From the NCBI GenBank assembly GCA_947625765.1, contig CANQPP010000018.1:1-39825 (forward strand): 39,825 nt of DNA. The letters are read 5' to 3'. Origin of the DNA: an uncultured Clostridia bacterium. Its GTDB lineage: Bacteria > Bacillota > Clostridia > Christensenellales > UBA1750. Within the stretch, counting starts at the first letter, position 1, and every line of letters starts with the position of its first letter. Shown here piece by piece: positions 30,986-39,825 of the stretch. Under the pieces are notes generated by a model. It had not been told where the DNA came from and did not search any database. It saw only the letters and a list, made by a program, of their open reading frames with translations. A program made the position numbers and the translations under genes.

Positions 30986-32310
30986 ATCACCTTCTTGTTG
31001 AGCCAGGTCTTGCCGCAGTAGCGCCACAGGAAGAAGGCGGCGCGGAACACCCAGTCCGTCACCATGGCGTACCAGACGCCGTAAACGCCCAGCTGCAGGG
31101 TGTTGGCGAAGAAGTAGCTGCACGCGATGCGGCACAGCCACATGCTGAAGGCGGAGACCAGCATGGGGAAGCGCACGTCCCCCGCGGCGCGCAGGGCGTT
31201 GGGCAGGCAGAAGGAGATGGACCAGGTGAAGATGGCGTTCACCGAGTGGATGCGAAGGAGGTCCACCGCCAGGGCGGCCGTCTCGCCCGTGAGGTTGTAG
31301 AAGGCCATGAGGTACGGGCAGAAGAAGAACACCAGGATGCTTAAGAAGCCGACGCAGCCCATGGCCAGGAGCAGCAGCTTGCCCGCGTAGGACTTGGCGG
31401 CCTTCTTGTCCCCCGCGCCCATGCACTGGCCCACAACCGTGATCATGGCAAGGCCGATGGCGCTGCCGGGCATCACCTGCAGGGAGCTGAAGTTGCTGGC
31501 CACGGCGTTGGCCGCGATGGCCGCGGTGCCGAAGGTGGCGATGAGGCTGGAGACCAGCACCTTGCCGATCTGGAACATGCCGTTCTCCAGGCCGCTGGGG
31601 ATGCCGATCCCCAGGATCGAGCGGATGATGGGCCAGTTGAGCTTTATGTGCCACAGGTCGTGCAGGTAGATCTCCAGATGCTCGTTGTGCAGCAGCACCG
31701 TCATCATCACCGCGCCGAACATGCGCGAGAGCAGCGTGGCCAGCGCCGCGCCCGCCACGCCCATGTGAAAGACGAAGATGAACAGCGCGTTGCCCGCGAT
31801 GTTCATGATGTTCATGAGCGTCGAGGCGTACAGGGAAACCTTGGAGTTGCCCATGGAGCGGAACAGCGCCGCGCCGGAGTTGTAGATGCCTAAGAACGGA
31901 TAGGACACGGCGGAGTAGACGATGTAGACCTGCGCAGCGCGCAGCACGTCCGGCTCGATGGCGCCGAAGATCAGGTGCAAAAGCCCGTCGCGGAAGAGCA
32001 GGCAGAGCGCGCCGATCGCCGCGGCCACGGCGAACACGCTGTAATACAGCTGCTTGGCTGCCTGGCAGGCCATGGGGCGGTCCTGCCGCCCGATGTACTG
32101 GGAGCAGACCACCGCGCCGCCCGTGGCCAGGGCGCCGAAGATCTGGATGAGCAGTATGTTGACGGAGTCCACCAAAGAGATGCCCGAGACCGCCGCCTCG
32201 CCCACGGAGGAGACCATGATGGTATCCGCCATGCCGATGGCGACGCCCAGGAACTGCTCGATGACCAGGGGAACGATGAGCTGGACCAGCTCCTTCTTGG
32301 TAAATCGCAT
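30982..32310 (-). CDS. MATE family multidrug efflux transporter
   Basis: 442 aa from the ATG at 32310; an ATG at 32325 would leave no space after the GGAG site, while this one is 15 nt from it, so the start is uncertain. Twelve hydrophobic segments in two six-helix halves. Typical MATE phrases: LIVPLVIEQFLGVAIGMADT at the N-terminus, ALATGGAVVCSQYIG in the first half and VVGQCMGAGDKKAA in the second. Cation-coupled export of drugs or metabolites across the cytoplasmic membrane. Its stop codon overlaps that of the convergent methyltransferase, so no terminator fits between. Confidence 0.92.
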   Translation of the reverse strand: MRFTKKELVQLIVPLVIEQFLGVAIGMADTIMVSSVGEAAVSGISLVDSVNILLIQIFGALATGGAVVCSQYIGRQDRPMACQAAKQLYYSVFAVAAAIGALCLLFRDGLLHLIFGAIEPDVLRAAQVYIVYSAVSYPFLGIYNSGAALFRSMGNSKVSLYASTLMNIMNIAGNALFIFVFHMGVAGAALATLLSRMFGAVMMTVLLHNEHLEIYLHDLWHIKLNWPIIRSILGIGIPSGLENGMFQIGKVLVSSLIATFGTAAIAANAVASNFSSLQVMPGSAIGLAMITVVGQCMGAGDKKAAKSYAGKLLLLAMGCVGFLSILVFFFCPYLMAFYNLTGETAALAVDLLRIHSVNAIFTWSISFCLPNALRAAGDVRFPMLVSAFSMWLCRIACSYFFANTLQLGVYGVWYAMVTDWVFRAAFFLWRYCGKTWLNKKVI

Positions 32311-32402
32311 GGGGTAAGGGACCATCTCCTATCCAAGCATTTTTGTGTATATGTTTCTTTATTTGACTTATGAGCGATTCGGAAGGGAACGATAGATACG
32401 AT

Positions 32403-33407
32403 ATGGATAAGACAAAGACGAATTACGCGATCTTTATAGACTTAGAAAACGCGGGCGGCAAGGTGTCCATGCTCAACTCCATCATCGAGAGGGTGAAGAT
32501 GCGCGGGGACATACTCCTTGGCAAGGTGTACGGCTATACCGACCAGTTTTCCGAGCTCAAGGAGGTGCTGCTCTCCAACACCTTCCTGGTGGTGCCGTCC
32601 ATCCGCTACGGCCACAACCAGAAGAACAATCTGGACATCCAGCTGGTGATCGACGCGCTGGACGTGGCCTACACGAACGATTTGATCGACTGCTTCTGCA
32701 TCGTCTCCGGCGACAGCGATTACACGCCCCTGGTGGGCAAGCTCAAGGCCATGGGCAAGTTCGTCCTTGGCATCTCCCGCTCGGAGGTCGCCTCCAACAT
32801 CTTCATCAACGCCTGCAGCGAGTTCCTGTTTCTGGAATCCGTGGCCGGCGGGGCGAAGAAGAAAAAGCAGAGCGCCAAGGAGGACAGCGCCTCCGGCTCC
32901 CTGGCGGAGCTGTCCAAGCTCATCGCGGAGATCCTGGACGAGCAGGCCGACCCGGACGGCTTCCTCTACGCCAGCGAGCTTAAGAACATCCTTCTGCGCC
33001 TGCGCCCGGACTTCAACGAGCGCAACTTCGGCCACGCTTCCTTCGGCAAGCTGCTTTTGGAGATGCAGCAGAAGTACAAGGCCATCCAGGTGGTCAACGA
33101 CAACTACTCCGTCAAGGTGCGCCTGGCGGGCGAGGGCGGCCGGGAGACCGGCGGCCGGGGCCGCAGCGTGACACAGGAGAACTGGGTGAACGTCTTTAAG
33201 AGCGCCCTGCAGCGCTACAAGGAACAGGGCTTCGACCGGGTGAACCCCTCGGTGCTCAAGGCGGCCATCACCAACGACGACCCGGAGTTCGACGAGAACA
33301 AGATCGGCTTCAAGAAGTTCTCCGACCTGCTCAAGCAGCTGGAACGGGACCGCCTCTTAAAGCTCGAGATGAACGAGGCCAAGACCATGCTGGTGCGCAT
33401 CCTGTAA
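32403..33407 (+). CDS. NYN domain ribonuclease-like protein with two OST-HTH/LOTUS domains
   Basis: 334 aa from the ATG at 32403; an upstream in-frame ATG at 32370 has no ribosome binding site, and the GGAAGGG before 32403 is 14 nt away, so the start is uncertain. NYN (PIN-like) domain, residues 1-150: acidic residues Asp13 (IFIDLEN), Asp84 (LVIDAL), Asp104 and Asp106 (SGDSDYTPL) are in place for a metal-dependent nuclease. Then two OST-HTH (LOTUS) domains, about 168-240 and 260-330, separated by a Gly/Arg linker. This combination is that of LabA/DUF88 and MARF1-like proteins, which bind and cut RNA. Substrate unknown. Divergent from the MATE gene. Confidence 0.88.
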   Translation: MDKTKTNYAIFIDLENAGGKVSMLNSIIERVKMRGDILLGKVYGYTDQFSELKEVLLSNTFLVVPSIRYGHNQKNNLDIQLVIDALDVAYTNDLIDCFCIVSGDSDYTPLVGKLKAMGKFVLGISRSEVASNIFINACSEFLFLESVAGGAKKKKQSAKEDSASGSLAELSKLIAEILDEQADPDGFLYASELKNILLRLRPDFNERNFGHASFGKLLLEMQQKYKAIQVVNDNYSVKVRLAGEGGRETGGRGRSVTQENWVNVFKSALQRYKEQGFDRVNPSVLKAAITNDDPEFDENKIGFKKFSDLLKQLERDRLLKLEMNEAKTMLVRIL

Positions 33408-33440
33408 AAGCGCATAAGATAAAAACGGAATATCTTACGA

Positions 33441-33481
33441 ACACGCCCCTTCGGCAGCGCCCGGAAGGGGCGTGTCTTTTT
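33441..33481 (+). terminator. terminator of the NYN gene
   Basis: ACACGCCCCTTC pairs with GAAGGGGCGTGT (one extra G beside the loop), followed by CTTTTT. It also lies directly behind the stop of the convergent patatin gene. Confidence 0.85.
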
Positions 33482-33484
33482 GCC

Positions 33485-34330
33485 CTATTGCAGGAACTCC
33501 AGCAGCTCCGGCAGGCGGCGGAGCGCCTCGGTCCTGCCCAGCTCATACACCCCGCGCAGCTTGGAGGCGTCCTTCTCGATGCGCTCGATCCCGAAGGCCT
33601 GCTGGGGGCGCAGCACGAAGGCGGAGCCGCTGCGCTCCTGGGAAAGGACGTACTCGACCTGGCTGTTGTACAGCTCCGGCCTGTCGCGCAGCGCGCGGGC
33701 CAGGGCAGGATGGGTCGGATAGCGTAAGGGGGCCAGAAGGTTGCCGCCCTCCTTCTTGCGGTAGTCCGCGGGCCGGGTGAGCACCGCCACGCAGCGGAAA
33801 CCGCGCTCCTGCATGTGACGCAAGGGGATGGGGTCGGTGAGGCCGCCGTCCAGGTACTGCCCGCCGCCGATCGGCACCATGCGGGAGACGTAGGGCAGGG
33901 ACGCAGAGGCGCGCACCCAGTTTAGGTCCCGGCGCATGTCCTCGATCACGGGGTACTCGGCCTTCCCAGTGCGGCAGTTGGTCACCACGGCGGTGAAGTC
34001 CGGCCGCAGGCGGGCGTAGGCGTCGTAATCGTAGAGGTTCAGCTCGTTGGGGATGCGGTCGTAGACGAAGCGGACGTTGAACAGGTCGCCGCTGGTCAGC
34101 AGGCTGTACGCGCCCATGTAGTGGCGGTCGTGCAGGTAGTCCACGGAGATGTCGAAGGCGCGGCCGTGCTGGCCGGAAAGGTAGCTGCACGCGTGGCAGG
34201 CCCCGGCGGAGACCCCCGCCACGTGCCGGAAGAGAAGGCCCTGCTCCAGAAACACGTCCAGCACGCCCGCGCTGAACACGCCACGCATGCCGCCGCCTTC
34301 CAGCACCAGCGCGAATCGCTCGAGATCCAT
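33485..34330 (-). CDS. patatin-like phospholipase family protein (YjjU/COG4667-like)
   Basis: 281 aa from the ATG at 34330, preceded by AAGGGAGAG; the frame extends further upstream without a good start. Catalytic features of patatins: oxyanion-hole EGGGMRGVF (11-19), nucleophile GVSAG with Ser41, and the dyad Asp161 in DGGLTDP. No signal peptide or membrane helix, so a cytoplasmic or peripheral lipid esterase. The segment RYPTHPALARALRDRPELYN is typical of the COG4667 subgroup of bacterial patatins. Own promoter, convergent to the NYN gene. Confidence 0.92.
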   Translation of the reverse strand: MDLERFALVLEGGGMRGVFSAGVLDVFLEQGLLFRHVAGVSAGACHACSYLSGQHGRAFDISVDYLHDRHYMGAYSLLTSGDLFNVRFVYDRIPNELNLYDYDAYARLRPDFTAVVTNCRTGKAEYPVIEDMRRDLNWVRASASLPYVSRMVPIGGGQYLDGGLTDPIPLRHMQERGFRCVAVLTRPADYRKKEGGNLLAPLRYPTHPALARALRDRPELYNSQVEYVLSQERSGSAFVLRPQQAFGIERIEKDASKLRGVYELGRTEALRRLPELLEFLQ

Positions 34331-34374
34331 CGCTTTTCTCTCCCTTCTTAGGCCTTGCAGCCCAATTAAAGTAA

Positions 34375-34403
34375 AGTATAGCACCGCAGACGATTTTAGG
34401 CAA
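34375..34403 (-). promoter_or_regulatory. promoter of the patatin gene
   Basis: On the minus strand: TTGCCT, 17 bp, TATACT with TGC extension. Confidence 0.7.
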
Positions 34404-34600
34404 ACCGGGCGAAAATACCGAAATACAGGCAAAAACGAGGATGCAACGCGAAATTAAGCACAAACGTAACGAAAGCTTTTCCGGCGATTTAACGTCGATA
34501 TGGACGCAGGCGATCTCCCATATACGGATTTTACTTTGAAGAAAAGGAACGTTTCATCAGAAACGGGAAGGAAAAGGAGGAGCCCGTGCCCCGCGCGCGC

Positions 34601-34694
34601 CTCGACATTCGCCGCTGGGCAAAGCCCAGCGGAGAATGTCGAGGGGTATCCGAGCGGCGGGGCGGGGAAATATCCCCGCCCCGCCGCTCGGATA
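34601..34694. repeat. two adjacent near-perfect palindromes in a gene-free interval
   Basis: First: arms 34601-34620 and 34624-34643, 19 of 20 pairs, 3-nt loop. Second: arms 34647-34668 and 34673-34694, 22 of 22 pairs, loop AATA, stem almost only G and C. They are 3 nt apart. Neither is followed by a T tract, so they are not ordinary terminators. The rest of 34404-34752 shows no gene I can support. Confidence 0.9.
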
Positions 34695-34745
34695 TGGGAA
34701 AATGTCAAGGGCGGGCCTTGGGTGCGGTCACAGACGGTCGAAAGG

Positions 34746-34783
34746 GCAAAAGAAGGCCCCGGTCCAAAAAGGATCGGGGCCTT
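34746..34783 (-). terminator. terminator of nifJ
   Basis: Arms 34753-34765 and 34771-34783 form a 13-bp stem (one mismatch) with a 5-nt loop, followed on the minus strand by CTTTTG. Confidence 0.8.
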
Positions 34784-34831
34784 GTGGGTCGATGCATTCA
34801 AGCGCTTATTCCTAAGCGTTTGGGACCCTTC

Positions 34832-38452
<3,621 letters not shown>

Positions 38453-38454
38453 CT

Positions 38455-38483
38455 ATTATAAGAAGTCCGATACGGGAAGTCAA
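38455..38483 (-). promoter_or_regulatory. strong promoter of nifJ
   Basis: On the minus strand: TTGACT, 17 bp, perfect TATAAT, about 110 bp upstream of the nifJ start. Confidence 0.85.
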
Positions 38484-38589
38484 TGTTTTATAGGGTAAAG
38501 AGTCGTCGAAAAATCATCAGGAAATGCTGGAAGCGGCCCGGGCGGCGGCCCTCCCTTGGCCAAGACAGGCCGAAAAGGAAAAGAACGCC

Positions 38590-38619
38590 TTGCCCATGGA
38601 GGGGCGGCTGCGGTATACT
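38590..38619 (+). promoter_or_regulatory. promoter of the pyruvate-kinase-C-like gene
   Basis: TTGCCC, 18 bp, TATACT, about 65 bp upstream of the ATG at 38684. Confidence 0.65.
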
Positions 38620-38683
38620 GGAAATGGAAACAAGACCCGCAGGCGAACTTAAAGAACGGTATAAGAAAACGGAGGGTACAACA

Positions 38684-39253
38684 ATGATCCTGTTCGAGAA
38701 GCCCGGCAAGGACAATTCCGGGGAGACGCTGCGCATCGCCGTGCGCAGGGCCAAGGAGCTGAACAGCTGCCTGGTGGTGGCAACGGGCAGCGGCGAGACG
38801 GCGCGCCTGGCGCTGGAGGCCGCGAAAGCGGAAGGGTTCACGGGCCCCATCGTGGCGGTGGGCAGCGTGTTCGACTATAAGACCATCCCGCAGGGCGGCA
38901 ACAAGATGAGCGAGCAGACCCGGAAGGAGCTCACGGAGGCGGGCGTTACGCTGGTGTTCGCCAGCCACGTGCTCTCCGGCGTGGAGCGCGGGCTCTCCAC
39001 CCGCATGTCTGGCATCTACCCGGCGGAGCTGATGGCCCACACGCTGCGCATGTTCGGCCAGGGGACGAAGGTGTGCGTGGAGTGCTCCATCATGGCCCTG
39101 GACGCGGGCGCGCTGCCCTGGCAGAAGCCCGTGGTGGCCGTGGGCGGCACGGGGAAGGGCGCGGACACCGCCTGCGTGCTGACGCCGGTCCACGCCAACG
39201 ACGTGCTCGCCACCCGCGTGCACGAGATCCTCTGCAAGCCCTCCCTGCTGTGA
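38684..39253 (+). CDS. free-standing pyruvate kinase C-terminal (alpha/beta) domain protein
   Basis: 189 aa from the ATG at 38684, preceded by GGAGGG with 7-nt spacing. The whole protein resembles the C-terminal regulatory domain of pyruvate kinase (PK_C): SCLVVATGSGETARLALEAAK, GPIVAVGSVFDYK, then a C-terminal half with KPVVAVGGTGKGADTACVL. It lacks the barrel with the pyruvate kinase active site, so it is not a kinase. Such single-domain proteins are found in Clostridia and archaea with unknown role, perhaps binding a phosphorylated metabolite. It is divergent from nifJ, whose substrate is pyruvate; whether the link is functional is open. Confidence 0.82.
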   Translation: MILFEKPGKDNSGETLRIAVRRAKELNSCLVVATGSGETARLALEAAKAEGFTGPIVAVGSVFDYKTIPQGGNKMSEQTRKELTEAGVTLVFASHVLSGVERGLSTRMSGIYPAELMAHTLRMFGQGTKVCVECSIMALDAGALPWQKPVVAVGGTGKGADTACVLTPVHANDVLATRVHEILCKPSLL

Positions 39254-39293
39254 GAGCCTTTCGTTAAATTTTGCGAAAGAGAGGCCCCGGCGC

Positions 39294-39323
39294 TTGACGA
39301 AAGGGAGCGCCGGACAGTAAAAT
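39294..39323 (+). promoter_or_regulatory. promoter of the rplJ transcript
   Basis: TTGACG, 18 bp, TAAAAT, just upstream of the L10 leader. Confidence 0.8.
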
Positions 39324-39331
39324 ATCACCTG

Positions 39332-39449
39332 TATGAGCGAAAGCTCGCGTGCGCCAAAGACAGCGGGCGTCCCAGAACAGGGGCTTAAAAATTTCCCGCC
39401 GAGGACATGCAGGACGATTTCAGCTTGTGAGAACCATGCGGAATATCGA
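39332..39449 (+). promoter_or_regulatory. ribosomal protein L10 leader (autoregulatory mRNA structure)
   Basis: Contains the conserved core of L10 leaders: AAAGACAGCGGGCG, a hairpin, then CTTAAAAATTTCCCGCCGAGG. In this class the L10(L12)4 complex binds the kink-turn and lowers expression of rplJL. It stands between the promoter and a terminator that precedes rplJ. Confidence 0.9.
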
Positions 39450-39487
39450 GCCCTTCGTGCCTTCCAAAAGCGGCGCGAAGGGCCTTT
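39450..39487 (+). terminator. attenuator terminator of the L10 leader
   Basis: GCCCTTCG (39450-39457) pairs with CGAAGGGC (39476-39483), extended by GCC/GGC, followed by CTTTCT. Expected for L10-controlled attenuation. Confidence 0.75.
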
Positions 39488-39554
39488 CTCATGCCAAGCA
39501 GAAACGGGCTTAAAAGACGAGGCCCGGATGAAAAGCGAGGTGAAAGAGAGAAAT

Positions 39555-39825
39555 ATGAAGAAGAATCAGGAGATCAAGGCCACGCAGGTGGAAATGATCA
39601 AGGAGAACCTGGAGAAGGCGCAGTCCGTCGTGTTCGTGGACTACCGCGGCCTGACCGTGGAGGAGGACACCGCGCTGCGCAAGAAGCTGCGCGAGGCGGG
39701 CGTCACGTATAAGGTGCTCAAGAACACCCTCATCAAGCGCGCCGCGAGCGAGCTTTCCATCGAGGGTCTGGACGATCACCTCAACGGCCCCACCGCCGTC
39801 GCCTTTGGCATCACCGATCCCGCGG
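39555..39825 (+). CDS. rplJ: 50S ribosomal protein L10, N-terminal part
   Basis: The first 90 codons are present; the gene runs off the right edge (complete L10 is about 165-175 aa). KKNQEIKATQVEMIKENLEK, VVFVDYRGLTVEED and YKVLKNTLIKRA are typical of bacterial L10, the base of the L7/L12 stalk. It has the expected leader, promoter and attenuator directly upstream. The genes usually before it (rplK, rplA) are not there; instead a pyruvate-kinase-C-like gene precedes it. Confidence 0.96.
   Translation, partial: MKKNQEIKATQVEMIKENLEKAQSVVFVDYRGLTVEEDTALRKKLREAGVTYKVLKNTLIKRAASELSIEGLDDHLNGPTAVAFGITDPA

Overview
The window looks like chromosome from a high-GC, anaerobic Gram-positive bacterium of the class Clostridia. 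Evidence: pyruvate:ferredoxin oxidoreductase, an NfnAB-type transhydrogenase, a murB-rapZ-whiA-HPr cluster, a DUF4364 protein, strong AAGGAGG ribosome binding sites, sigma-A-type promoters and an L10 leader. The family or genus cannot be told from this sequence alone.

Layout. 1-1047: start of nfnB and complete nfnA (minus strand). 1160-3344: an AT-rich foreign block with a decayed serine-recombinase tail and a restriction-modification pair, next to tRNA-Val (3506-3582). 3687-4705: an HPr-like gene and a DUF4364 gene (plus). 4712-14137: a 2433-residue cyclic beta-1,2-glucan synthase-like enzyme and uracil permease uraA with a structured leader (minus). 14313-15355: rfbB-like dehydratase (minus). 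15531-19831: an ABC operon of ATPase, exported CARDB-like membrane-anchored protein, MacB/FtsX-type permease and lipoprotein. 19876-24295: a long structured leader, a GNAT gene, a three-gene ABC-2 exporter and a solute-binding-like exported protein. 24416-30985: a tight operon murB, rapZ, whiA, HPr-like, lipase, IMPase-like, Tgt paralog, and a 16S rRNA m7G1405 methyltransferase homolog (Rmt/Arm family). 30982-34403: MATE transporter, NYN/OST-HTH protein, patatin. 34404-34752: gene-free, with two adjacent near-perfect palindromes. 34832-38483: nifJ. 38590-39825: a free-standing pyruvate-kinase C-terminal-domain protein, then the L10 leader and the start of rplJ.

The strongest items for a second look are: the Rmt-like gene at the end of a housekeeping operon, behind a Tgt paralog with an altered substrate loop; two HPr-like proteins that both lack the PEP-dependent histidine but keep the serine site; two promoter-plus-terminator leader RNAs (upstream of uraA and of the GNAT/ABC-2 genes) that I cannot assign to a known class; and the R-M block between tRNA-Val and a truncated, frameshifted recombinase.
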